64,000 nucleotides of DNA from Hydrangea macrophylla (GCA_033977485.1 CM066988.1:52141649-52205648), one strand, 5' to 3'; positions 24,184 through 34,757 are shown, counted from the first letter of the stretch. Numbers and translations are program-made. Notes: generated by a model from the sequence alone, not told the origin.

Positions 24184-24210
24184 CTTCGAAGGGACCGCCT
24201 CCCTTCGAAG
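24184..24210. repeat. Perfect 11-bp inverted repeat (hairpin)
   Basis: CTTCGAAGGGA (24184-24194) and TCCCTTCGAAG (24200-24210) are exact complements separated by CCGCC. It lies 14 bp inside the minus-strand start of the 4.3-kb LTR, that is, at the outer edge of its U3. Confidence 0.85.
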
Positions 24211-24224
24211 GGGCGGATGCAACA

Positions 24225-24480
24225 AACATCATAATAGGGAGACAATGGCTCCACGATCTGGGGTTATACCATCATCCTACCACCAATGTATGAAGTTGAT
24301 CATCCAAGAAGAAGTGGTCACTATCAAAGGTGATCAAAAGGAAGCAAGGGAGTACGGATGCACCGCTCTCAAAACTGATAGCAAGGGAGTACAGATAGCA
24401 ATCATAAACCCCTCATCTAGCTAAATAAGTATCCTCGAATCAACACACTCAGCAAATAGGAGTTGATCTGGATGTTAAAA
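24225..24480 (+). pseudogene. Element A protease, 3' part
   Basis: The frame resumes with IIGRQWLHDLGV and GDQKEAREYGCTAL, the conserved end of Tat-type proteases and the linker to RT. It joins the 19590-19912 fragment once the insertion and one target duplication are discounted. Confidence 0.7.
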
Positions 24481-24485
24481 GACCA

Positions 24486-25300
24486 TTGGAATTGGACTCA
24501 AACGAGGAAGTAGAAGAAGTCTCCATAAACAAACAACACCCCTATAGGGTTGTCAAGATTGGAACCCGCCTTGAAGCCCAACAAATATCAACTCTAATTT
24601 CATTTTTAGAGGAGCATATGCCAGTGTTTTCTTGGTCAGTACATGATCTAGCTGGAGTAGACCATCAGGTCATCACACACCACCTCTTTGTGGACCCATC
24701 TCATCCACCAATAAGACAAAAGAAAAGTACTTTTGCACCTGAGCGAAACAAGATTGTCAATGTAGAAGTTGACAGGCTTCTAGAGGTAGGGCACTTCAGG
24801 GAAGTTTATTATCCAAACCAGCTAGCCAACACTGTGGTGGTACCAAAGAAGGGAGGAAAATGGAGAGTTTGTACAAATTACACTAATTTGAACAAAGCTT
24901 TCCCAAAGGACAGCTTCACCATGCCAAAGATAGATCAGTTGGTGGATTCAACGATGGGAAAAGAACTCCTGTCCTTTATTGACGAATACTCGGGGTACAA
25001 TCAGATAAAGAGGCATCCTTTGGACCAGGAAAAGACCTCTTTTATCACTAACAAATGTCTCTACTACAACAAGGTCATGCCATTTGGCCTGAAGAGTGCA
25101 GGGGCCACCTACCAAAGGCTTGTTAACACAATATTTCATAATTATATCCAATGAAAATTACATTGACGATATTCTAGTGAAGAACAAGCAAGGGTAAGAG
25201 CTCATCAGCAACCTAAGAAAGGCCTTTGAAACCCTGTAAAAGTTTCAACTAAAGCTGAATCCTTCTTAATGAATCTTTAGAGCATTTATAGGAAAGTTCT
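24486..25300 (+). pseudogene. Element A reverse transcriptase
   Basis: A 222-codon open stretch carries FSWSVHDLAGVDHQVITHHL, VVVPKKGGKWRVCTNYTNLN, FPKDSFTMPKIDQLVD, FIDEYSGYNQI and KVMPFGLKSAGATYQRLVN in the correct order. After a frameshift near 25150 the catalytic YIDDILVKN is at about 25159-25185. This is the best preserved coding part of A. The Tat-style spelling (YSGYNQI, GLKSAGATYQRLVN) supports the lineage call. Downstream the connection region has many stops. Confidence 0.85.
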
Positions 25301-26440
25301 TGGGTTTCCTGGTGTCCTAAAGGAGAATAGAGGAAGATCCTGGTCAGATCAGATCTTTAATAGAGATGAAGTCCCTAGGACCAAGAAGGAGGTCCAATGT
25401 TTAAATGGGAGGTTGACAGCACTGAATCGCTTTATCTCAAGGCTTCAAGCAGATGCCTCCCCTTGTTTAAGGCTTTGAAAGGATGAGGAACCTTGGAATG
25501 AACATTAGAGTGTGAAGCTACCATCCACAAGCTCAAAGCCTATTTGGGGATGCCCAGAGTTGCTATCCACCCTAGAGCCTGAAGAGCCCCTATACCTCTA
25601 CTTAAAGTCCCAGACCATGATGTTAGCTCGGCTTTAATTTGAGAAGTATAGAGGACTCATAAGCTAGTCTACTACATCAGCAAAATGCTTCTGGATGCCG
25701 AGAAAAGGTATACAAATCTTGAAAAATAACTTTATGCTCTAGTTGTCTCAGCTAAAAAGCTCAGGCCTTACTTCCAAGCAAAAACTATCATAGTACCCAC
25801 GACTCGCCCACTCCAAACCGTACTCCACAATATAGAAACCTTAAGGAGACTAACTAAGTGGGCTATAGAGCTCAGAGAATTTGATATACAATTCGTTCCT
25901 AAAATAGCCATTAAGGCACAAGCCTTGGCAGACTTCGTAGCTGACTTCACCAAAAAGAGTCTGCCACAGACCTTAAAGAGGAATCAGAAGTATGGGAGTT
26001 GTACACTGATGGGGCTTCTAACAAAAAGGGTGGTGGAGCTGGGATTGATATGAAAACCCCAAAAAGGGGGATTATTGGGAAAAAGTTGTGGCTTTCAGTC
26101 TCAAAGTATCAAATAACGAAGTAGAGTACAAAGCTCCAGTTATTAGTCTACAACTGGCTAAGTTATGAGGTTCAGGCCTCAAAGTCCATTTTGATTCCTA
26201 GCTGGTTGTAGGGCAAATCAAGGATGAGTTTGAAGTAAATGAGGCAAGTATGAAAGCCTATCACTCGATCGCACAAAGGTTGATTCAAGGATTTTAAGAC
26301 TTCAGTATAGAAAAAATCTTAGGTCATCAAAATGCTAGGGTGGATTGGTTGGCCAAACTAACAGCATCAATGGAGCTACTTGAGGATCCTGCAATCAAGA
26401 TTGGGTTCCACGAGATTCCAAGTATCCAGTCTCCAAGTAT
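25300..26440 (+). pseudogene. Element A connection region and RNase H
   Basis: The old connection segment contains blocks such as LNGRLTALNRFIS (about 25402). A plant Tat-type archaeal-like RNase H starts near 25995 with LYTDGASNKKGGGAGI, its first catalytic Asp. NNEVEYKA-like text (about 26110) and GHQNARVDWLAKL-like text (about 26325) complete it. Stops are frequent. Confidence 0.7.
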
Positions 26441-26599
26441 CTAGTATATAGAAAGAATGCATGTCAATGAAATAGAAGGCCTCTCTGGATCCTGGTTAGA
26501 ACCTATCTATAACTACATAATGCATGGCGAGCTACCCAATGACAAATAATAAGCCAGAAAGTTGAGGATCAGGGCGGCTCAGCACGTGCTCCTAGATGA

Positions 26600-27740
26600 G
26601 GTACTGTGCAAAAGATCTTTCTCCTAGCCTCTGCTTAGGTGCCTGACCCCGTATCAAGCAGACTACGTGCTCTGAGAAATACACGAAGGAGTCTGTGGAA
26701 ACCATTTCGGGACCAGGACTTTGGCACTTTGAGCTTTAACATTGGGATACTTCTGCCCAGTATGAAGCATGATGCCCAAGAGTTAGTGCAAAGATGTGAT
26801 TGGTATTAGAGGTTTGCTAGATCTATGCATCAGCCACCACAACCTACGTCCCCCATCCAAAGCCCTTACTTGTTCATACAATGGGGATGGACATTGTGGG
26901 CCCCCTTCTAACCGCAAGAGTATTATCGTAGTAGTAGACTACTTCACAAAGTGGGTAGAAGCAAAGGCCTTATCCATAATTAGCCAAACTGACATAAATA
27001 ATTTTATGTGAAAGAACATTGTGTGCAGGTATGGTATACCTCACGTGTTGATCACTGATAACGGGACACAGTTTGAGGGAGCAATCTTCTAGGACTTTTG
27101 CACTGGTTTGAACATCAAGCATCACTTCTCTTCACTAGGCCATCCACAAGCCAATGGTTAGGCCGAGGTGACGAATAGGTCAATCCTTGATGCCATAAAG
27201 AAGAAGATCGAATATACTAAGGACTGCTGGCTAGACGAACTGCCAAAAATCATGTGGTTATACAGAATCACTAAGGGAATGGCAATGAGAGAGTCACCGT
27301 TTAACTTAGCTTACAGGATAGAGGCAGTTCTGCCAGTAAAGATCTATATGCCAACTGCCAGAACCATATTTGTGCCTAATATAGAGGATTGTAGACTCTA
27401 GCTTGGTACGCAGATGTACAATGATGATGGTTTGCTATAGAACTTAGACTTCCTAGAAGAGGTCAGAGGGCATGCCTTGGTTCAACTAGCAGCCTACCTG
27501 TAGAAGGTCTCAAGATATTTTGATAAGAAGGTAAAGCCAAGGACCTTCCAACTAGGGGATTTAGTTTTGAGAAGGGTCTTCCCAAACACTAAAGACCTGA
27601 CTAATGACAATCTAGCACCAAACTGGAAAGGCCCATACAAGGTGGTCAAGTTAATAGACCAGGAACGTACTAGTTACAAGACATGGAAGCTAAGCCAGTA
27701 CCAAGGCCATGGCATGTTGAGCATTTGAAGAAGTACTACA
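26600..27740 (+). pseudogene. Element A integrase
   Basis: EIHEGVCGNHFGTRTL-like text at about 26680 gives the His-rich zinc-binding N-terminus. The catalytic core has VVDYFTKWVEAKAL (first Asp, about 26930), HVLITDNGTQFEGAI (second Asp, about 27040-27085) and QANG, stop, AEVTNRSILDAIKKKIE (Glu, about 27160). LAPNWKGPYKVVKLID (about 27615) is the GPY/F module. It has several stops and lost its start. It ends about 115 bp before the first tandem repeat block of the 3' region. Confidence 0.8.
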
Positions 27741-27857
27741 TGTAATTTTGCGCTTCAGTTTCTAACTTTAATTCCTGTAATTGCTTTATCAAATTATTAA
27801 TGCAGTCTAGTTTTCAAATTACTGTTACAAGTATTTACCACACTGCAACTAATTGGT

Positions 27858-27995
27858 CTCAAAACTTAGGGAGTTTTCTAATTAAGAATATTTCCTAAGT
27901 GTTCAGATTAAATAAGGCCTAATCACTATTTGTACGACCTCAAAACTTAGGAGAATTTTTGAATGAAATTTCCTAAGTGTTCAAGTCAACAAAGG
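27858..27995. repeat. 81-bp repeat pair downstream of element A integrase
   Basis: Two units open CTCAAAACTTAGG at 27858 and 27939 and end TTTCCTAAGTGTTCA. They belong to the same family as the array at 30590-30905. Tandem repeats in the 3' untranslated region are a known feature of Tat elements. Confidence 0.7.
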
Positions 27996-28109
27996 CATAA
28001 GTGATGGAGGAAGATAGAATAAGAGCAATGTAAAAGGTTGATTTCATTATTATTTGAGGAGTAAATGAAAAGTTACGAGAGTTTAAGTCTCCACCTCACT
28101 CCCCAACAA

Positions 28110-28502
28110 TTACATATTGCTCACTAAAGATCCCTATTCTTAAGGGATCTAACTTCGTTCTCCAGCACCTTTACATTACTCTCCAGTTCTCTAACCTTTT
28201 CTTCCAAATCTTCGAACTAAGAAAGATGGCCGTAAAAGTCAGACCTGAGCCGGTTAATCACCCCTTCCTATGACACCCTGTCTCCTCAACTCATGGACAA
28301 GTTGGGATAAAACCTCCACCAAAGCTCCCACCTAGGAACTCTACCCCATCTCAAACACGGAAGGGCCCTCATCCATCCAGGCCTTCTTTTTCCTTTTGTC
28401 AGATTGAGTAGAGGAGCTCGAGTTGTTAGAGGACTCAGAGCTGTCAGAGAAAGAAACAACGCCTTCAGCCTTTGAAGACATGCCCCGACTCCAGGGACCA
28501 GA
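28110..28502 (-). pseudogene. Antisense reading frame remnant of element A (Ser-rich)
   Basis: On the minus strand an ATG at about 28478 starts MSSKAEGVVSFSDSSESSNN, a Ser-rich acidic stretch, then a basic KRKKKAWMDEGPSVFEMG before a stop. A Leu-rich, coiled-coil-like text continues beyond it (VGALVEVLSQLVHELRRQ). It lies in the opposite direction to gag-pol, between integrase and 3' LTR. Together with 31103-32770 it suggests that this region once held antisense genes. Confidence 0.45.
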
Positions 28503-28688
28503 AAACATCTATCCCAGCGCCTTCATAGCTTACATGTAAATTAGGGAGAGCCGTTCTTCAACGCCTTCTTCCTGTTTTTTTATGGAAAACATCTATCCCA
28601 GTGATTAGGTTCTTCAATGTAAAACCTTACTAGGACCAAGAAAAATGCCCAAACGCTGGCAATTGACAGCGCTGACGCCTAAAAGAAG

Positions 28689-29689
28689 TGATGTTGTCAA
28701 AATCAAGATAAATTAACCCTACTAAAAATATGAGTATAGTGAAAAGTAAGGGTCGATCCCTCAGGGAATGTGCTATGAATCTAGTTAGATTCTAAAATAG
28801 TAATTCTAATGGACTACTAAAAGTAAAATTGATTTTTTTGTTGATTTTCAGAACTTGTGAAAGTGGTTTTTAATAAGGTTTTTGAAAAGAATTAATTAAA
28901 CTATTAACTACTTGACTAAGTAAAACAATAATTATAATTGATGAAAAGATATAAGAGAAAGAGAATCAGGATCGCAAATCCATCACTAGCTATATAAAAG
29001 ATTCATGTATGCAATCTTTTATATTACTGTACTTGGATGATTATGGGGAATCGTGGCTACCAGCTCGATTCCTCCGTCAAGAAAATTGCTGAGATCTAAT
29101 TACTAACATATCCCATATGTGGTTAGCATGGAGTGTTTTGCACTAAACTAGGGTTGCATCATACTCCATCTTTCCTAAGCATGGCATATTCAATAATTAC
29201 AACCTTAGTTCCATAAGCACCATTGCATGCACACATCTCACACAATCACCAAAAATATAAACTGTGGAGCACATTGAAATCAAAATAGATCTAAGACAAC
29301 AATAAAAATTTGAAAACAATGATTTACGCATTAAACATGATTTTATAATCAAATCCTCAAGCATACAATCATCATCCTTGGAATACAAGTAAAACTAAAA
29401 GACGACATAAATAGAATGCTTTTACATAGCTAGGATTCATTGACACCCCTAGAACAGGTGATTAGTTGGCCATGGATGGAGTTGAATATATGGAGTTGTT
29501 GATGGAGTTCATGGAGAACCTTGAACTTCTTCTTCTTCTTGTTCTTCTTCTTCTTCTTCTTCTTGCCTTCTCTCTCTAGGTTATGGAATTTGAGTAAAAG
29601 TTGTATTTAATGAGTATATATCTCATATATATTTATGTATGTTTCCTAAGTTTAGTAGGTTTCCAAAACCCTAAAAACACTAGAATTGA

Positions 29690-29726
<37 letters not shown>

Positions 29727-29985
29727 GTTCTTGTACATTTCTATACGTCCCTAGGAGAAATCTGCACTACCCCCTAAGCTACCCACTCGGACGACCTCCT
29801 CTGGGGTGGAAAACCTTATTTGGCTTAGATTTTTCCTTATTCTTCATAATTGTACCCAAGATGACTATATACTTGAATAACCTAAAATAAAATAAAACAT
29901 GCATAATATCTTTTAAATAAAATAAACTCAGGACTAATAAAAGGCGAGTTAGGCTTAGTGATCGAGAATTATTCATCCCCTATCA
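28689..29985 (-). mobile_element. Solo LTR (1.3 kb), minus strand, inside element A
   Basis: Perfect 5-bp duplications AGAAG flank it (28684-28688 and 29986-29990). The ends are TGATGTTGTC and CCCCTATCA, that is TGAT...ATCA. On the minus strand it begins TGATAGGGGATGAATAATT. There is no coding domain. It has a 29-base poly-T run near 29694-29722 and a CTT-rich tract at 29527-29565. The phrase AAGGGTCGATCCCTCAGGGA (about 28749) recurs in many plant LTRs of this kind. The superfamily is not assigned. Confidence 0.85.
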
Positions 29986-30589
29986 AGAAGACAGACCAAG
30001 TTTGGCCAACAGACCTCCAAGGGCAAGTATAGCCCATTCAAGAGATAGCAAAAAACTAAGGGTAGGGGAAAACGCAACCCAACCATTTTCAGCATATAGC
30101 TGCTGACCACGATTGAAGTGCCAGCCACTTTTTTTCCCCCGATATATGGACAGATGATAACATCATCCGAGATCTTGTATTCTCACCTAAAGGAAGCTAA
30201 ACCCTCATTGGAAAATGGATTAAGTTGGGAAGTCATTAAAGGGTAAAGTGATAAGCAAACTTGGGTCAAATGATAACCTGGGAAGAGAAATAGCAGGTTC
30301 TAGAATCGATATCTTCTGTGACACATTTCCTAAATAATCTCAATATTGATCCGTGTTATCACCAAATTACGAGTGAGAAGTGACCCAAGCCGTCCAAAAG
30401 CTGGTCAGAAAGTTTGAACAGTTAAGATTGACTTCTCATTAGCCATCAAAATGTCAATTTAAATCCTAAAAAGATATATGAATTAAATGAGAAATGACAG
30501 CTAGCGATGTTATCAATAATGAAGTACGTTGCTACATGTGCCACTCACATCTAATGCGTAATTAAGCTATCTTCGGATCAAGTCTTAGA

Positions 30590-30905
30590 GCCTCCAGGAG
30601 GATCTCAAATCAAGGAAAATATCTAACAAAGAATTTTCATAAGTGTTCAGATCGGGTCAGGCCTCAGAGCCTCTAGGACGATCTCAAATCTAGGAAAATA
30701 TCTAACCAAGAATTTTCCCAAGTATTCAGGTCAGGACCTCCAGGACGATCTCAAATTTGGGAAAATATCTAACAAAGAATTTTCCTATGTGTTCGGGTTA
30801 GGTCAAGCCTCAAAGCCATCAGTATAATCTCAAATCTGGGAAAATTTTTAACGAGGAATTTTTCTAAGTGTTCAGATTGACTTAGGTCTTAAAGCCTTTA
30901 ACTAC
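30590..30905. repeat. 79-bp tandem array in element A 3' region
   Basis: GGAAAAT landmarks occur at 30614, 30693, 30760 and 30839 (steps of 79, 67 and 79 bp, one unit carrying a 12-bp deletion). Each unit reads CTCAAATCTAGGAAAATATC, then an AATTTTCCTAAGTGTTCAG-like half and CCTCAGAGCC. Confidence 0.8.
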
Positions 30906-31102
30906 TCAACAGTGAACAAAATAATAGAGTAGCATCTCATGACCATAGTAATATTATTAATATTATACAAAAGGGGAGAAAAGGGCTTCCCAGTTGTTCA
31001 GTTACAAAATTATACAGAGTTTAGCAAAAAAAAACTAAAGGAGCAACTTCAGAACCGGTAACAGCTTCTGTAACTTCAGAACTAGTAATAGATAGATCAT
31101 CT

Positions 31103-32770
31103 TCAGGGGTTAATGGAAGGAGGATCAAAGGCTGGTAGATCACCAATGGTAGGAAGGGCCTCGACCACTTCCTTATTAGAGTCAACCTTAGCAAAGTCAA
31201 CCTCGGGAAACTTGATCTTCAACTCTGCCGACACCTTCTCCTTACATTCAGCCCATCCTTTATCATACCCTTCATTCATCAGCTGAGACCCCATCACCAC
31301 TAGCTCCTCTATTGTTTTCTTGAAGTAGGCAAGAGCCACAACCTTCTTCTTTCCGTCCTCATTCTTTCCAATGTTTTCCAGGTTTTCCTTCAGCTTAGTT
31401 GTGACCTTTTTCTCAGCCCACATCAGGGCTTCAGCCACTCCATCCTTCCTAATAGCTTTAACAAGCTTGGATTCCATGGTGGCTTTCTCTAGGCCGACCT
31501 TAGAAAGGTCAGTTTGAAGAGGATTAGCTCTGACCTGCTCGGTAGAAGTCTTTTCTACCATCTTGGCCAACATGTCTTCCAAGCTGGAACACTCAAAGTT
31601 TACTCTGCCAATAGCAGCGGTCCAGAAAGACCCCTAGAAAGAAAAGGAAATTCAGAGATCTATAAAATAAGAAAACCAATTAATATCAACATGATAGAGT
31701 CCAGACTTAACCTCGATCTGGGCATCGATGCAAGACTGGAGGTTACCTGGTGTCTTCACCTGGTCTGAAAATTTGGCAGCCATCTTTTTGCAGGATACCT
31801 TGATGTAGGCATCTACTGATCCACCCTCCAAGAGCACAGGCTGGGAGGTCGCCTTGGAACCTCTTTTGCTCTTCCCCTTGGTTGGGACAGTAGGGGGCAA
31901 CAGGAGGATTTGAGCCTGAAAGAGCGAAGAGGCTTAGGTCAAGTCCACAATCCCTTACATCTTCAAGAACGGGTTCTTCACCGATCTTGCATATCCTCTT
32001 CCGTGGGCGAGGTGGTGGCTGAGCTGCTTGACCAGAAGCAGACACTTCTGTTGTTCTCCTTTTTCTTCCTCTAGTCATGGCCCGTACTCTCGCCAAGACA
32101 TCATCCATCAGGATCAGACCAGCTACTACCAAGTTCTCACTAGATAAAAGACTGATTCTACTCCTGTTGAGGACACTGAAGAAGCGAGTCAACCTCTCTT
32201 TTACTTTGGAGGTCAATGTGGCTTCCTTGCAAATCAAAGAGAGAGTCAGTGCGATGTTATTTAAGTTGCACGGAAGAAAAAATCTAGGCTAATGGACATA
32301 ATTAAAGTCCAAATCAGTAATGACATGGAAGCCGTGTTCCATGGATATAAAATACTCAGTGATAGAACGGTTCTGCGGGTCCACAAATCCATGTTTACCC
32401 CACTTAAATGGGACAGGACTGCAGTATCGAGCAGTACAATCCACCCATTCGGAGCAAGTTGAGAAGGGGATAACCGATAGAAGATCAGAAATTCGCATAA
32501 GAAGAGATGAAGAGGTAACCTAACCCCTAATTTGAAGAAATATGGATACATTGCCACTCCCCCTTCACCAACATTGACTACAGTCTTCATGGAGCTAGGA
32601 ACCCTACATTCTAAATAGTTAGGGATCTTATAAATATCCTTAAGCTTAACCTCAAAAAAAATATCATTAATTTGATCTAACTTTTTTTGGGTTAGAAAAT
32701 TTTTATTCATAGGGCCAATATATTTAAAATGTTTACTTGTGGTTTGAACTTCTGGCTCAAACTCATCCAC
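31103..32770 (-). pseudogene. Antisense gene of element A with PF04195-like domain
   Basis: Read on the minus strand from about 32770, the first part contains PSSMKTVVNVGEGGVAMYPY and then FKLGVRLPLHLFLCEFLIFY and LSPSQLAPNGWIVL. The latter is the signature of the plant 'putative gypsy type transposon' domain (Pfam PF04195). A frameshift near 32430 moves the text to VPFKWGKHGFVDPQNRSI. A linker with a basic patch (RGRKRRTTEVSASGQ; PPPRPRKRICK, about 32000) follows, then a 159-residue charged, coiled-coil-like tail (31582-31103) ending in DLPAFDPPSINP. Introns may be present between 31900 and 31600. The gene lies antisense between integrase and 3' LTR, a known place for extra genes in Tat elements. 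Its function is not established. Confidence 0.6.
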
Positions 32771-32788
32771 TATCCTAGTAAAAGGACC

Positions 32789-33204
32789 CGAGCGTGTAGC
32801 CCAAGTTAGCTAAACTACCCACGTTGTGCTCTAAACTTGGGGATGCAGCCCACTAGTGAGAGTATGGACACATGGCAAGTTCTGAAGAGCCCAGTCCAAT
32901 GGAAAGGATAGGTGTTAGCCCACAACTGTTGAGTGGGGGCGTGCACTGAGAAGGGTGAAAGTAGTTGAGCCACAAGCCCTGTTTAAACCCGGTTCCAGTT
33001 CCCAAAAAGGTACACAATCATTCCCTCTCAAATGTTTACAAATTTCTTCTTCTGTGTTACTAACTTTACCATCGGAGGAATCTTAGGGACCCAAACCCCC
33101 CTTTGAGTCTTTCTTTTGTCTTGTGTGCAGGCTATTGCTCAGCGACACCATCCACCATAGCTCAGCTTAGCATTAACTTTAGATCAGCCCAAGTTGCTAC
33201 ATCA
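32789..33204 (+). repeat. Element A 3' LTR
   Basis: Follows a purine stretch (AGTAAAAGGACC) and ends GCTACATCA before GGCA. It starts CGAGCGTG, where the 5' copy has TGAGCCGTG. It lacks about 40 bp present near the start of the 5' LTR. Otherwise it is collinear with 4109-4553. Confidence 0.8.
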
Positions 33205-33590
33205 GGCATGTGAATTTTTTTGGATAAAATCGGTACTTTATAAAAAGATTTGAGTAAAACTTGAAGTTCCCAATGGAGTGCCTTATCCCAATCAAGCTTG
33301 TACCCAAATTTTAAGTGAAATTACGGTAAAAAAAATTAGGTAAGGAATGGGATGACCTTATTACTACAGGGACCAAACAATGACTATTGCCGATTCAAGT
33401 AAAACCCCAACAAGACTTGAAGTTTTTGACTCAAATTTTTCTCAAATGCTGAATATCTTAACAAGAAGATTAATTTGTATTTTTTCAACGACTTCAAAAT
33501 TTTCAAAGAAGAAATATCATAAATGTGGTACAAAATTTGGATTCTTTTGCTCTTTGCAGGTTGCGATTATGTGATTACATTAAGGAGTAT
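33205..33590. other. Unique flanking DNA, no gene recognised
   Basis: AT-rich host sequence to the right of element A. A weak 64-codon frame (33380-33574) has no recognisable features. A possible splice-acceptor-like TTGCAG lies near 33560, but no coding exon follows. Confidence 0.4.
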
Positions 33591-33770
33591 GAGATAATCA
33601 CATCTCTTATGGTCGAGTGGTAAGCTTTTTAGGTGCACTACCCAAGATGTATAGTGTTCCAGTCATGGGGAGCATGGCTACCGGAAAATTCATCCGGTGA
33701 CTCTAGGGCCTTGGGGGATTAGTCGAAGTGCGTGCAAGCTCGGCCGGACACCCCCGATTACCAAAAAAAA
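33591..33770 (+). mobile_element. tRNA-derived SINE (Au-like)
   Basis: The repeated flank AAGGAGTAT occurs at 33582-33590 and overlaps the end of the A tail at 33769-33777. The head has a pol III A box (TGGTCGAGTGGTAAGC, about 33610) and a weaker B box (TGTTCCAGTC, about 33656). The 3' part GTGCGTGCAAGCTCGGCCGG...CACCCCCG followed by A8 is characteristic of the widespread plant Au-type SINEs. Confidence 0.8.
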
Positions 33771-33884
33771 GGAGTATAATATGAGGAATATTTAATTGAT
33801 TACGGTGTTTTATTTGACATGTATCCCTATTTTTTGGCAAAATCTTCAATAAATCCAAGTGGTTTGGTTGTATTAACACATGCA

Positions 33885-34195
33885 GTGGTAAGAAATTTTA
33901 TGCCAAGGTAAGAAATATTGTACTATTTTAAGAAATATTTGTATCTGGTAAGAAAATATTGTACTCTTATAAGAAATGTTTGTACCAAACCAAAGCACTT
34001 AGGATTTTACGTGTGGTAAGAAACATTTGTACCTATGGTAAAGTAGCATTGTACGCGTGATAAGAGACTTTTGTACTTGTAACCTTTGTACCTATGGTAA
34101 AGAGGGAGCTTTGTACTCATAATAAGTAACCTTAATACCTGTGGTAAGAAACCTTTGTACCTATAATAAGGAACTTTTATAACCGTTATACATAT
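33885..34195. repeat. Diverged short repeats with GGTAAGAAA...TTTGTAC core
   Basis: About ten imperfect copies of a 22-30 bp unit, GGTAAGAAAYNTTTGTACCTAT in idealised form, run head to tail with variable spacing. The units are too diverged to give a fixed period. They lie about 430 bp upstream of the start codon of the host gene. Confidence 0.65.
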
Positions 34196-34626
34196 ATTTT
34201 TTTTTATAAGGGTACAATTGTTTCATACTTAGGTATAAACATTTCATAATGTATTGAAATCTTCGCTTATTTTTGTGTACATTCACGTATTAGTAATTTA
34301 GTACGCGTTATCGCTTATTTGTACACGTTATCGACGACTAGTTTGAATTTGAAGTAATGGATAAAGAAAAGAGGAAAGATGTAGACAACAATCAGTGTTA
34401 CTCTGTATTTATTATGCATTAATGACGCTACAATTGGATTCCCTGAGATGAGAGCTAGAAATCCCAATAGATCCTTTTACAGTTTTACACATACATATCG
34501 GCTAGTCATTGCAAGAGCATTTAGAGAGAGAAAGTAGAGACAAGTTCCCCGATTCACAGAGAGACAAGCGGACATCCCACGATCTGCTTGCCCAATTCCC
34601 CCCTTTCCCCCACAAGGACCCCAATC
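34196..34626 (+). promoter_or_regulatory. Upstream region and 5' leader of the host gene
   Basis: Between the repeat cluster and the start codon. The stretch from about 34510 (AGAGAGAGAAAGTAGAGACA) to 34626 is free of upstream ATGs in the last 100 bases and is CT/C-rich close to the start, like a plant 5' leader. I could not place a TATA box or transcription start with confidence. Confidence 0.35.
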
Positions 34627-34705
34627 ATGCCATCAGGTTCAAAGAAGAGAAAAGCTGCCAAGAAAAGGAAGGAAAAAGAGGCCCATAACACAAGCTCTCT
34701 TCAAG

Positions 34706-34757
<52 letters not shown>

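Larger units (their letters stand above)
19913..24224 (-). mobile_element. Ogre-like solo LTR (4.3 kb), minus strand, inside element A
   Basis: Flanked by perfect 5-bp duplications AACAT (19908-19912 and 24225-24229). On the minus strand it starts TGTTGCATCCGCCCC and ends AATGGGGTGTCTACA. Minus-strand GAGTCACCAC and GGGAAGGTATTAGGCACCC blocks are typical of very long Tat/Ogre LTRs. There is no coding domain in 4312 bp. It contains a 143-bp tandem array (about 22480-23035), shorter repeats at 23050-23340 and a perfect hairpin near its minus-strand start (24184-24210). It splits the protease of element A. Confidence 0.8.
4109..33204 (+). mobile_element. Element A: Tat-lineage Ty3/gypsy retrotransposon, decayed and interrupted
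   Basis: The 5' LTR (4109-4553) and 3' LTR (32789-33204) are clearly homologous, and both flanks show GGCA (4105-4108 and 33205-33208). The interior runs gag, protease, RT, RNase H, integrase in one direction. A long 3' region then carries tandem repeats and reading frames on the opposite strand, a layout known from the Tat lineage. Insertions at 4999-18194, 19913-24224 and 28689-29985 account for about 18.8 kb of the 29.1 kb. Every domain has stops or frameshifts, so the element is inactive. The Tat assignment rests on RT and integrase style, the antisense frames and the 3' repeats. Confidence 0.85.
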
